In this document: positions 35,921 through 44,301 of the stretch, in pieces | Layout of the letters: each line of letters starts with the position of its first letter | Numbering within the stretch: position 1 is the stretch's first letter | Origin: an uncultured Victivallis sp. | GTDB lineage: Bacteria; Verrucomicrobiota; Lentisphaeria; Victivallales; Victivallaceae | Reading direction: 5' to 3' | Assembly (NCBI GenBank): GCA_944389895.1 | Contig: CALXOA010000038.1 | Location: 1 to 64,000, forward strand | DNA length: 64,000 nt | Notes under the pieces: model-generated | What the model saw: the letters and a program-made list of their open reading frames with translations, nothing else | What the model was told of the DNA's origin: nothing | Databases searched by the model: none | Made by a program: the position numbers and the translations under genes

Positions 35921-37042
35921 ATGAAGACATTAAACTGGTATGTGACCCGCGGGTTTATTCTCGCTTTTTCGATGGCGATCGTCATTCTGACCTTCGGCAT
36001 GACCGGTGCGAATCTGGTCAAGGTGCTCGATCTGGTTTCACAGGGGATTTCATTCTGGACCTTCTTCCAGTTCACGCTCTACATTCTGCCGATCGTGCTG
36101 ACCTTCACGGTGCCCTGGGCGGTGATGGTCGCGGTGATGCTGGTGTTCGGGCGGATGTCGGCGGATTCGGAAATCACTGCGATGCGCGCCTGCGGCGTGT
36201 CGATCATGCAGATCGTTTCTCCGATTCTGATCATCACATTCTTTCTGACGCTGCTTTGTCTTTATCTGCAGGTTGAGGTCGGGCCGCCGTTCCTCGGCAA
36301 GTCGCGCGAGATGATGCAGATTGCCGCGATCAACCAGCCGCTGGCGATTTTCGAGCCCGGAAAACAGATTGAATATGAGAATACCATCATCTACATCGAC
36401 GACAAGGAGGGAGAGGATGGCATCAAGGGTGTGCAGATCTATACGCTGAGCGATCCGACCACGGTGGCGCAGGATATCTCCGCCGAACGCGGCAAATTGC
36501 TGGTTGACCATGAGAAACAGATTCTGACCGTCCGCCTTTTCGACTGTTTCGTGGACAATCGCAGGACCGATCAGGAAGCGATGACGGAAGCCGGGTTGAG
36601 CAGTGACGGCCCGACCCGTTTCTATACGCAGCAGCTTGAGTTCAACTTCAATTACGGCAAGGAGGCCAATGCGAAGCGGTTGTCGGTCCGGGCGAAGTTC
36701 ATGAAGCTCTCCGACCTGATGGCACGGATCCGGATGACCAAGGAACTCAACCACGATACCACTGAACTGGAAGTCGAATTGAACCAGCGGATCGCCTTCG
36801 CACTCTCTCCGATCGCCTTCCTGCTGCTCGGGCTGCCCTTGGCGATCCGTACCAGCCGCCGGGAGACTTCGGTCGGGCTTTTCCTCAGCGTGATCCTGGC
36901 GGGGGTGTTTTTCCTCTCGATCATTCTGTGTGAATCGCTGAGCTCCTTCCCGCACCTCTATCCGCAATATCTGTTGTGGCTGCCGAACATCATCTTTCAG
37001 ATTCTCGGTGCTGTGATGACCTATCGGATTTCCCAGCGCTGA
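35921..37042 (+). CDS. lptF: LptF-like YjgP/YjgQ family permease
   Basis: The 373-residue inner-membrane protein is a second LPS-export permease subunit. It opens with MKTLNWYVTRGFILAFSMA, and carries LTFTVPWAVMVAVMLVFGRM and SEITAMRACGVS near residue 85, the pattern typical of LptF. A central periplasmic beta-jellyroll-like region follows (about 130-265) before the C-terminal membrane segments (LSPIAFLLLGLPLAIR, ILAGVFFLSIIL). It would pair with the LptG-like product of 3206. A binding-protein gene starts 11 bases downstream. Confidence 0.87.
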   Translation: MKTLNWYVTRGFILAFSMAIVILTFGMTGANLVKVLDLVSQGISFWTFFQFTLYILPIVLTFTVPWAVMVAVMLVFGRMSADSEITAMRACGVSIMQIVSPILIITFFLTLLCLYLQVEVGPPFLGKSREMMQIAAINQPLAIFEPGKQIEYENTIIYIDDKEGEDGIKGVQIYTLSDPTTVAQDISAERGKLLVDHEKQILTVRLFDCFVDNRRTDQEAMTEAGLSSDGPTRFYTQQLEFNFNYGKEANAKRLSVRAKFMKLSDLMARIRMTKELNHDTTELEVELNQRIAFALSPIAFLLLGLPLAIRTSRRETSVGLFLSVILAGVFFLSIILCESLSSFPHLYPQYLLWLPNIIFQILGAVMTYRISQR

Positions 37043-37053
37043 AAGGGGGGAAT

Positions 37054-38904
37054 GTGAACGGCAACGGTTATATCAAGTTCATCCTGACGTTGCTGACGGT
37101 GATCATCGCCGCCGCCGCCTATCTGCTGATCGAATCGGTCGATCGTGTCCGCGACAGCAACCGGCGCGTGATTGAGAAGCTCGACCGTCTGCATGAACTT
37201 CTCGCGTCCGGGGCTCCGGCGATCCGGCCGGCAGGGGGGGGCGGGGAGGTCCCGCCGGTTTCCGGTGTTATTGCGAATCAGGCGTTTTTCGATCCCGCCG
37301 CCCAGCCCGGCGGGCGTCTGATCCAGGCGATCGAGGCGGATACGCCCAATCTGAATCCGCTGATCTCCGGCGAGGCGATGGCTGCGGCTTTCAACGCGTT
37401 GTGCAACTCCTCGCTCGCGGATCGCAATTATGAGCATCCCGAGGAGTTTGAACCGATGCTGGCCGAGTCGTGGACCATCTCTCCCGACCACAAGACGTAT
37501 CACATCAAGTTGCGTCGTGGAGTCTTCTGGCAGGACTTCACCGATCCGGTTTCTGGGAAGGAGCATCGCAACGTCGAAGTAACTGCCGCCGATTTCAAGT
37601 TCTACATCGACGCCATCAGGAATCCCGAGGTCAACTGCGGGCCGTTGCGGGTCTATTATCAGGATCTCGACTCGGTGGAGATCGTCAATGATTACGAGTT
37701 CAAGGTGCACTGGTCGAAGGCATATTACGGTTCGCTCTCCTCGACGCTCGGTCTCACTCCGTTGCCGCGCCATTTCTACCATGATTATGAGGGGCCGTTC
37801 GACGGTGCGAAGTTCAACGACGACCATCGCAGGAACCGGATGATCGTCGGCTGCGGTCCCTATCAGTTCGTCAGCTGGGACAAGGACCGCCGGGTGATCT
37901 TCCGTCGCTACGACCGTTATTTCGGGCGGAAACTCGGAGCCGGTCCGGCGTTGCAATATCTCGTTTTTGAGCTGATCAAACACCCGAACACCCGGTTTCA
38001 GGCGCTGCTCGCCGGAAATCTCGACTGGCTCAATCTGCTTCCCGACCAGTGGGTACAGCGTACCGGCTCGAAGGAGTTTCGCGATGGTGCGCTCCGGAAA
38101 TACAAATATCTTCAGACCAACTACACCTACATCGGCTACAACCTGAAAAATCCGCTCTTTCAGGATCGTCGGGTGCGGCAGGCGCTGACCATGTTGATCG
38201 ACCGGGAGAAGATCCGTCGGGATATTTACTTCGATCTGGCGGAGATTGTTCCCGGGCCGTTTGCGCTTCAGAGCCGTTATCACGATCCGTCGCTGAAGCC
38301 GTGGCCGTATGATCCGGAACGTTCCCGGCAGTTGCTGGCCGAGGCGGGCTGGCGGGATCTCGACGGTGACGGGATTCTTGAAAAGGATGGTCTGAAGTTC
38401 TCCTTTACGATGCTCCAGATCGCCACCAGTTCGATTCAGCAGCGGATGATGCCGCTGATCAAGGAGTCGCTGGCTGCGGCCGGAATCGACATGAAAATTC
38501 AGAACGTCGAATGGTCGGTCTACATTCAGCGCCTCGAGGAGCGGAACTACGATACCTGCTGTCTCGGCTGGACCTCGCCTTTTGATCCGGACCCGTATCA
38601 GATCTGGCATTCCAGCCAGGCTGATCTGCCCGGCAGCAGCAACCATATCGGCTTCCGGAATCCCGAGGCGGACCGGTTGATCGATGAATTGCGGGAAACG
38701 TTCGATCTGGAGGAGCGTTCCCGTCTCGCCTTCCGGCTGGAACGGTTGCTGCATGAGGAGCAGCCGTATACTTTTCTGTTTGCGCCGTATGCGCTGGTCG
38801 CGCTGTCGGAGCGTTACCGCAATGTCCGGGAGTTTCCCGGCGGGATTCCGGAATCGATCGTCTGGGTGCCGCGGAACGAGCAGCGTGCCGTTCCGGATTT
38901 GTAG
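37054..38904 (+). CDS. Membrane-anchored family 5 extracellular solute-binding protein
   Basis: The 616-residue protein begins at GTG 37054 (AAAGGGGGG just upstream), 11 bases after lptF. An N-terminal membrane helix (about 8-27) and a short coil (SNRRVIEKLDRLHELL) tether a periplasmic SBP_5 fold: PNLNPLISGEA, LAESWTISPDHKTYHIKLRRGVFWQD, FQALLAGNLDWL, VRQALTMLIDREKI. SBP_5 proteins bind oligopeptides or other ligands for ABC importers. No permease or ATPase gene is next to it, and anchoring is by a helix rather than a lipobox, so it may serve a distant transporter or a different role. Confidence 0.87.
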   Translation: MNGNGYIKFILTLLTVIIAAAAYLLIESVDRVRDSNRRVIEKLDRLHELLASGAPAIRPAGGGGEVPPVSGVIANQAFFDPAAQPGGRLIQAIEADTPNLNPLISGEAMAAAFNALCNSSLADRNYEHPEEFEPMLAESWTISPDHKTYHIKLRRGVFWQDFTDPVSGKEHRNVEVTAADFKFYIDAIRNPEVNCGPLRVYYQDLDSVEIVNDYEFKVHWSKAYYGSLSSTLGLTPLPRHFYHDYEGPFDGAKFNDDHRRNRMIVGCGPYQFVSWDKDRRVIFRRYDRYFGRKLGAGPALQYLVFELIKHPNTRFQALLAGNLDWLNLLPDQWVQRTGSKEFRDGALRKYKYLQTNYTYIGYNLKNPLFQDRRVRQALTMLIDREKIRRDIYFDLAEIVPGPFALQSRYHDPSLKPWPYDPERSRQLLAEAGWRDLDGDGILEKDGLKFSFTMLQIATSSIQQRMMPLIKESLAAAGIDMKIQNVEWSVYIQRLEERNYDTCCLGWTSPFDPDPYQIWHSSQADLPGSSNHIGFRNPEADRLIDELRETFDLEERSRLAFRLERLLHEEQPYTFLFAPYALVALSERYRNVREFPGGIPESIVWVPRNEQRAVPDL

Positions 38905-38946
38905 GAAGCAGAACCCGATCCGGCAAAAATCGAAGGACCGTACAAT

Positions 38947-39750
38947 ATGATCAGAACCATCGTTATCGGAGCCGCCGGCCGTATGGGCCGCCGGCTGGTC
39001 GCCAACATTCTGGAAAGCTCGGAACTTCGCCTGGTCGGAGCCACGGAGTTTTCCGGGTCTCCGTTTCTCGGGCAGGATGCCGGTGTCGTCGCCGGTTGCG
39101 GGCCGGCCGGTGTCGAGATCTCTGCGGACCTCGGCCCCCTGCTCAAAGAGGCGGACGCGGTGATCAACTTCGCCACCGGCGGTGTGATCGAAAATACCCG
39201 GCTTGCGGTGGAGAACAACTGCGCGGTTGTTCTCGGCACCACCGCGCTTACCGAAGCCGAACGGGCTGAACTGGCGGCGCTGGCCTCGCATGGCGGCAGG
39301 ATTGTAGCTTCCTACAATATGAGTGTCGGCGTGAATCTGTTGTTCAAACTGGTCGGGGAGGCGGCACGTATTCTCGGTCCCGGATACGATTGCGAAATCG
39401 TCGAGATGCACCACAACCAGAAAAAAGATGCTCCTTCCGGTACCGCGGTTCGTCTGGCCGAGGTGGTCTGTGAGGAACGCGGATGGGATTATGCCGCCGA
39501 CGTCCGCCACGGGCGTCAGGGGTTGGTCGGCGCCCGGACCGGGCATGAGATCGGTATGCATTCCCTGCGCGGCGGCGATGTGGTCGGCGACCACACCGTG
39601 ATCTTCGCCGTCAACGGCGAACGGATCGAACTCACCCACAAGGCTTCGAGTCGTGACACCTTTGCCAAGGGAGCGTTGCGGGCGGTGGAATTTCTCCATC
39701 AGGCCGGGGCCGGCCTCTACGATATGCAGGATGTGCTCGGGTTGAAATAG
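38947..39750 (+). CDS. dapB: 4-hydroxy-tetrahydrodipicolinate reductase
   Basis: It catalyses the NAD(P)H-dependent step to tetrahydrodipicolinate in the diaminopimelate/lysine pathway. The 267-residue protein has GAAGRMG (8-14) for nucleotide binding, INFATGGVIENTRLAVENN, GTTALTEAE and the catalytic EIVEMHHNQKKDAPSGTA. DKASS-like HKASSRDTFAKGALRA lies near the C-terminus. AAGGA precedes the ATG. Diaminopimelate supply fits the peptidoglycan genes elsewhere in the window. Confidence 0.96.
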   Translation: MIRTIVIGAAGRMGRRLVANILESSELRLVGATEFSGSPFLGQDAGVVAGCGPAGVEISADLGPLLKEADAVINFATGGVIENTRLAVENNCAVVLGTTALTEAERAELAALASHGGRIVASYNMSVGVNLLFKLVGEAARILGPGYDCEIVEMHHNQKKDAPSGTAVRLAEVVCEERGWDYAADVRHGRQGLVGARTGHEIGMHSLRGGDVVGDHTVIFAVNGERIELTHKASSRDTFAKGALRAVEFLHQAGAGLYDMQDVLGLK

Positions 39751-39785
39751 GTTTCATTGCTGGAGTACTCGGAGGGACGAACATC

Positions 39786-40640
39786 ATGGATGAGTTGAAG
39801 ATTCTGACCATCGGCAACAGTTTCACCGACAGCCTGGCATCCTGTTTCCCGCAGGTCGTCGCCTCGGCGGGCTGCCGGTTGACCTTCGATCGCGCCAACT
39901 TCGGCGGTTGCGAGTTGCGCCGCCACTGGAGCTACGTGGAGGCCGAGGAGAGTAATGAGGTCTGCAGGATCTATCAGGGGGGGCGTACCAAGCTGCGCAA
40001 TCTGCTTGCCGGAGAGAAATGGGATATCGTGACGATCCAGCAGGCTAGTCACGACAGCTGGCGACCGGAAAGTTTTCAACCCTGGGCGACCAATCTTTTC
40101 AATTTCGTCCGCAGTCATGCGCCGCAGGCTGAAGTGGTGATCCAGCAGACCTGGGCCTACCGGGCCGATCATCCTGCTTTTCCACCGGTCAACAACTGGG
40201 GGATCACGCAGCAGCAGATGTATGAACGGCTGACGGAAAACTATACCGCTCTCGGGCGTGAACTGAATCTGCGGATCATCCCGACCGGTCTTGCCGTTGA
40301 ATTGTCGCGACGAAACGGGAAGGTCAAGTTTCACAATTATGATCCCGAACTTCTGAACAGACTCTCCTGGCCGGATCTGCCGCCCCAGGCGGGCGATGTG
40401 GTGGGCCGGATGTTCTGGCGCAAGAATGCCGCAACCGGGAGACTTGAGATCGGTCGGGATCTGATTCATCTCAATCTGCGGGGAGAGTATCTGCAGGCGT
40501 GTGTCTGGTTTGCCTTTCTCTATGGGCGGTCTGTTTCCGAGGTCGGTTTTGTCCCGGAGGGAATCGGCGATGATGACGCTGCGTTTCTGCGGGAAACCGC
40601 CGGGTGTGCGGTCGACACCTTCCGGCAGGTCAGGAAGTAG
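39786..40640 (+). CDS. DUF4886-like SGNH hydrolase-type protein
   Basis: The 284-residue protein starts MDELKILTIGNSFTDS; GNSFTD is block I of SGNH/GDSL esterases and carries the nucleophilic Ser. IVTIQQASHDS and a C-terminal DLIHLNLRGEYLQA resemble the Asp-His block. No signal peptide is visible, so it acts in the cytoplasm or is exported differently. It is probably an esterase or acetylhydrolase on a carbohydrate, by family analogy only. GGAGGG precedes the ATG; lpxB follows after 9 bases. Confidence 0.7.
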   Translation: MDELKILTIGNSFTDSLASCFPQVVASAGCRLTFDRANFGGCELRRHWSYVEAEESNEVCRIYQGGRTKLRNLLAGEKWDIVTIQQASHDSWRPESFQPWATNLFNFVRSHAPQAEVVIQQTWAYRADHPAFPPVNNWGITQQQMYERLTENYTALGRELNLRIIPTGLAVELSRRNGKVKFHNYDPELLNRLSWPDLPPQAGDVVGRMFWRKNAATGRLEIGRDLIHLNLRGEYLQACVWFAFLYGRSVSEVGFVPEGIGDDDAAFLRETAGCAVDTFRQVRK

Positions 40641-40649
40641 GCGCGGCGG

Positions 40650-41807
40650 ATGAAGAACATCTGGATTGTGTCGGGGGAAGCCTCCGGAGATGTCTACGGA
40701 GCACGTCTGGCGCGTGAATTGCGCCGGCTCGCCGCGGAACGCGGCGACGAGATCGACATCTCCGGCATGGGTGGTCCCGAGATGCGACGGGCCGGAATCA
40801 GGATCCGTGTCGACTCCACCGAGCTCGGTGTGGTCGGCGTGATTGAAGTGCTCAAACATCTTTTCACCTTCGTCGGAATCTTCTTCCGGCTTCTCCGCGA
40901 GGTGAAACGGGAGCGTCCCGGCGCGGTCGTGCTGATCGATTACCCGGGATTCAATCTGTTGTTCGCTCTGATGCTCTATTGGCACCGTATTCCGGTGGTC
41001 TGGTATGTCTGCCCCCATCTCTGGGTCTGGGGGAAATGGCGGTTGCCTGTTCTGGCGCGGATCTGCACCAGAATGCTGGTGATTTTCCCGTTTGAAACCG
41101 AAGTGTTCGCCCGGACGAAACTGCATGCGGAGTTCGTTGGCCATCCGCTGGTCGATATCGTTGCGGAACGTCGCGATCCTGCCGTCGTCCGCAATCCGGA
41201 TGATTTTCTGCTGCTGCCGGGCAGCCGGACCATGGAGATCAACTTTCTGCTCTTTCCGATGCTTGAGACCGTTCTTGCCTTATCGAAGCTGCATCCGGAG
41301 TTGAAATTTCACCTCTCGGCTCCGCGGGAGAAGATCGCCGCCCTCTGCCGTCGCAGGATCGGGCAATTCCGCGACCGGAATCCGGAGTTGCCCGAGATTG
41401 AAGTGACCTGCGGCGATACGAGTTACTGGCAGCAGCGTGCCGGAACCGGACTTGCCGCCAGCGGCACCGTCACCGTCGAGTCGGCGATCGCGGGATTGCC
41501 CCTGGTGGTCGGCTACAAGCTCAACTGGATCACGATTCTGCTGGCCGCGCTTGTGGTTCGGCTTTACCGGGGATTCTTCACGATGGTCAACATCATCGCC
41601 AACCGCACGGTGTTCGAGGAGTTTCTGCAGCACCATTTTGCGCCCCGCGAACTGGTCGGCGCCGTCGAGCGGATTCTGCCCGGCGGAATCCGGCGCGGCG
41701 AGGTCGAAGCCGGCATGGCTGAGGTGAAGGAGCTGTTGACGCCGAACAGTTCAAGCGCGGCCCGGCAGGCTGCGGAGGCGTGTTACGCCGTACTCGAAAA
41801 ACCGTAA
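40650..41807 (+). CDS. lpxB: Lipid-A-disaccharide synthase
   Basis: The 385-residue GT19 glycosyltransferase condenses UDP-2,3-diacylglucosamine with lipid X at the inner membrane. Family motifs are IVSGEASGDVYGARL (6-20), GMGGPEMRRAGI, VVLIDYPGFNL, WYVCPHLWVWG, GHPLVD, LLLPGSR and the C-terminal SGTVTVESAIAGLPLVVGYK. Length is typical. Its presence confirms LPS or lipid A synthesis and fits the lptF, lptG, rfaE2 and arnB-like genes. Confidence 0.95.
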   Translation: MKNIWIVSGEASGDVYGARLARELRRLAAERGDEIDISGMGGPEMRRAGIRIRVDSTELGVVGVIEVLKHLFTFVGIFFRLLREVKRERPGAVVLIDYPGFNLLFALMLYWHRIPVVWYVCPHLWVWGKWRLPVLARICTRMLVIFPFETEVFARTKLHAEFVGHPLVDIVAERRDPAVVRNPDDFLLLPGSRTMEINFLLFPMLETVLALSKLHPELKFHLSAPREKIAALCRRRIGQFRDRNPELPEIEVTCGDTSYWQQRAGTGLAASGTVTVESAIAGLPLVVGYKLNWITILLAALVVRLYRGFFTMVNIIANRTVFEEFLQHHFAPRELVGAVERILPGGIRRGEVEAGMAEVKELLTPNSSSAARQAAEACYAVLEKP

Positions 41808-42083
41808 CTTCCCGCGGTTCACTCCAGCGGAGAAGGAACCCGAAAGCGGTACCTTCCCCCCCGCAGTATTTTACCCGGGGTGAAGGGGCGCAGTTGTACT
41901 GCTCCGCCGTTCCTTCCGGCAGGAAATTTTTCGTGTGAGCTCTTCTTGCCTTGTCATGGAAAGGCGCCTCGGCGGACCCGAGGCAGGTTGATCTTCGCCG
42001 GGGAGAGATCTTTCGTTCCGCAGACTTAAAAGAAAAAACCGTTTTTTTTTCTCCGGGGTATTGCTTTTGCTTTCCGTTTGTGG
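41808..42083. other. Intergenic stretch between lpxB and the gntR promoter
   Basis: No gene seen. It holds two hairpin-forming repeats: GAAGGAACC/GGTACCTTC (41832-41856, one mismatch) and GCCTCGG/CCGAGGC (41966-41984). Neither has a clear T-tract. The first may end the lpxB transcript. Confidence 0.4.
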
Positions 42084-42089
42084 TATAAT
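42061..42089 (+). promoter_or_regulatory. Promoter of the gntR operon
   Basis: TTGCTT (42061-42066), 17 bases, consensus TATAAT (42084-42089). Confidence 0.65.
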
Positions 42090-42091
42090 TA

Positions 42092-42108
42092 TATTTGTAA
42101 TACAAATA
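42092..42108. promoter_or_regulatory. GntR-type operator at the gntR promoter
   Basis: TATTTGTAATACAAATA is a perfect 17-bp palindrome around a central A. Its core TTGTnnnACAA fits the TnGTnnnACnA form bound by FadR-subfamily GntR regulators. It begins two bases after the -10 box and ends at the ribosome site AAGGAG, so binding would block initiation of the operon. Confidence 0.7.
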
Positions 42109-42122
42109 AGGAGCTTATTCTG

Positions 42123-42785
42123 ATGCCGAATGGTAATTCAAGCAAGACAGAACAGGTTGTTGATGCTATTTTGTCTTACATTATCGACCACCATCTGACA
42201 GTAAACGAGAAACTTCCTTCCGAAGAAGAGATGACGGTGCTCTTCGGCGTGAGCCGCGTATGTATCCGCGAGGCGCTGCGTGGTTTGAAGTTCCTCGGGC
42301 TGGTGGAGACCGGCACCCGGCGTGGGACCCGGATCCGACAGGTCGATTTCGCGTTGCTGAGCCGGATTCTCGGATTCCAGATTGCCGTCAGCGATCTTTC
42401 TTATTATCAGTTGCTGGAGGCGCGCCTTTCCATTGAGCTGAGCGTGCTTGACATCATCATCGACAAAATCACGCCGGAACATCTTGCTCAACTCCGGGAA
42501 CTGGCCGATTGTGCCCGTTATGATGACTCTCCCGAAGAAATTGAACGTAACTATCAGCGCGACTGTGAATTTCATCGTGCGCTGCTGACGATCAGCGGAA
42601 ACGAATTGCTCCGTTCCTTCTCCCGGCTGCTGGAGATCTTCTTCACCCGTCGTTCGGCTACCCCTGAGATGAGCCAGGCGGCTGCCCGGGAGCACCTGGG
42701 GATCATTGAGGCCCTTGAAAACCACAATCTGGAGCTGGCGCGCGGGATCATGCGTGGCCACCTCGCAAAATATAAAGGAGAATGA
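42123..42785 (+). CDS. GntR family transcriptional regulator (FadR/FCD type)
   Basis: The 220-residue regulator has an N-terminal winged helix-turn-helix (KLPSEEEMTVLFGVSRVCIREALRGL, about residues 28-53, then a TGTRRGTRIR wing). An FCD-like helical effector domain follows (LEARLSIELSVLDIIIDKITPE, CEFHRALLTISGNELL). ATG 42123 is chosen: AAGGAG at 42108-42113, while an upstream in-frame codon precedes the -10 box. The effector is probably an organic acid or sugar acid handled by the operon. A matching palindrome sits at its own promoter, suggesting autoregulation. Confidence 0.9.
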   Translation: MPNGNSSKTEQVVDAILSYIIDHHLTVNEKLPSEEEMTVLFGVSRVCIREALRGLKFLGLVETGTRRGTRIRQVDFALLSRILGFQIAVSDLSYYQLLEARLSIELSVLDIIIDKITPEHLAQLRELADCARYDDSPEEIERNYQRDCEFHRALLTISGNELLRSFSRLLEIFFTRRSATPEMSQAAAREHLGIIEALENHNLELARGIMRGHLAKYKGE

Positions 42786-42791
42786 CCGATC

Positions 42792-43595
42792 ATGTTTACT
42801 CCCCGGAAAAGTGTGACGCTGGAGAGGCTTCGGCGGGGGGAGATTGTCTTTTGTTTTAAAAGCAATCTCTCCTGCCCGCGGATTCTCGAGATAGCGGCGA
42901 TGAACGGCTTCGAGTGTCTCTGGGTCTGTGCCGAACACGTGGCCAATGACTATTCGGTACTCGAGAGCCAGATTCTGGCGGCACGGAGTCTCGATACCGA
43001 TCTGGTGGTCCGGGTTCCGCGCGGTTCCTACAGCGATCTGGTCAAACCGCTTGAACTTGACGCCGCCGGGATCATGGTGCCGCATGTGATGTCCGCCGCC
43101 GATGCACGCATGGTGGTACGCAACGTCCGGTTTCATCCGCTGGGGCGGCGTGCCATCGACGGCGGCAACCGTGATGGGGCGTATTGCAACATGGATTTCA
43201 AGAAATACCTCGATTTCGTCAACCGCAACCGTTGTGTGATCGCTCAGATTGAAGATGTCGAGGCGCTCGATGAGCTCGATGAGATCTGTGCCGTTCCCGG
43301 AATCGACATCATTTTCTTCGGTCCCGGGGACTTCAGTCAGTCGATCGGCATTCCAGGCGAAATCGACAACCCGGCTGTTGTTGCGGCACGGCGGAAGGTT
43401 GTCGCCGCCGCAAAGCGGGCCGGAAAATTTGCCGGGACGGTCGGTTCCCCGAAGGATTGCGCACAGCTCGTGGAGGAGGGATTCCAGTTTATCAATCTCG
43501 GCGCTGATGTGGTCGGCGTAGGTGCCTATTGTCGTGAATTGATTGCCGGAGCCATGAGTACGCTCTTCAAGAAAAACGAAGGAGTCGCATTATGA
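42792..43595 (+). CDS. HpcH/HpaI family class II aldolase
   Basis: The 267-residue TIM-barrel enzyme of the HpaI/citrate-lyase group uses a divalent metal to cleave or form pyruvate-type 2-keto-3-deoxy acids. Landmarks are [14 protein letters not shown] (the WxDxEH-like catalytic region), [26 protein letters not shown] with the metal-binding/substrate loop, [16 protein letters not shown], and [14 protein letters not shown]. The gene sits between the regulator and a prepilin-like gene and fits a sugar-acid catabolic operon. The exact substrate is unknown; analogues act on 2-dehydro-3-deoxy-glucarate and related acids. Confidence 0.87.
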   Translation: MFTPRKSVTLERLRRGEIVFCFKSNLSCPRILEIAAMNGFECLWVCAEHVANDYSVLESQILAARSLDTDLVVRVPRGSYSDLVKPLELDAAGIMVPHVMSAADARMVVRNVRFHPLGRRAIDGGNRDGAYCNMDFKKYLDFVNRNRCVIAQIEDVEALDELDEICAVPGIDIIFFGPGDFSQSIGIPGEIDNPAVVAARRKVVAAAKRAGKFAGTVGSPKDCAQLVEEGFQFINLGADVVGVGAYCRELIAGAMSTLFKKNEGVAL

Positions 43596-44293
43596 AAAAG
43601 AGCCGTAACGATTTTACATTGATCGAACTTCTTGTCGTTATTGCGATCATCGCAATTCTCGCCGCAATGCTGCTTCCCGCACTGAACCAGGCGCGGGAAC
43701 GGGCTCGTGCCATATCCTGCGTCAACAACATCAAACAGAATATTCAGAACATTCTGTTTTACACCGACGACAACAACGGGGTGATGCTGGTGCGGACCGC
43801 CGACGCCACTTCCGTGGAGGGGCTCCGGAACGCCACCTGGGCCATGCGGCTCTACAAAACCGGCTACATGCCCTCCACCGGGCAGATGGCGTGCCCGACG
43901 GTCGCGCCTTTCGTCACGAAGGTTTCCGAGGACGGGGCGCTGCAATACATCTACGGCATGCCGCGCAAGAACAGCCAGTGGAAGGCGTATTTCGAGGAGG
44001 CGATCGGAATCCCCGCTCCGGAAACACGTGACGACACCTGCATGTTGAATTTCAAACGCCTGAGAGGCGGGAAGATGATCATGGCCGATTCTTTCTCGAC
44101 GGATATAAACTTCCTGAAGCAGACTTTCGAATGGAGCACTGCCGACGCCAATCTCGTACACGTCCGTCACAACAACCGGGCCAATGTCGGGTGGGGGGAC
44201 GGCCATGTGTCGAGCATGTCGGCCGAAGAGATCAAGGGTGAATACAACAACATCACCCATTGTGCCAGAGGGCAGGTCAAATCCACGATTTAA
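43592..44293 (+). CDS. Prepilin-type N-terminal methylation, H-X9-DG domain protein
   Basis: The 233-residue protein starts with a short basic leader and [24 protein letters not shown], a type IV prepilin cleavage/methylation site and hydrophobic helix. Near the C-terminus, [15 protein letters not shown] fits the H-X9-DG motif exactly (His, nine residues, Asp-Gly), a hallmark of large prepilin-like families in Planctomycetes and Lentisphaerota. It is probably processed by a prepilin peptidase and displayed as a pseudopilin-like surface protein. Its ATG overlaps the aldolase stop, so it belongs to the same operon. Confidence 0.9.
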   Translation: MKKSRNDFTLIELLVVIAIIAILAAMLLPALNQARERARAISCVNNIKQNIQNILFYTDDNNGVMLVRTADATSVEGLRNATWAMRLYKTGYMPSTGQMACPTVAPFVTKVSEDGALQYIYGMPRKNSQWKAYFEEAIGIPAPETRDDTCMLNFKRLRGGKMIMADSFSTDINFLKQTFEWSTADANLVHVRHNNRANVGWGDGHVSSMSAEEIKGEYNNITHCARGQVKSTI

Positions 44294-44301
44294 GGTGTAT
44301 T

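Noticed and set aside
37021..39699. An 892-codon minus-strand frame opposite the SBP_5 and dapB genes
   Set aside because: Shadow of two well-supported plus-strand genes; no recognisable domain.
42078..42122. An upstream in-frame start for the GntR regulator
   Set aside because: It lies in front of the -10 box and operator; ATG 42123 has an AAGGAG ribosome site and gives the normal family length.
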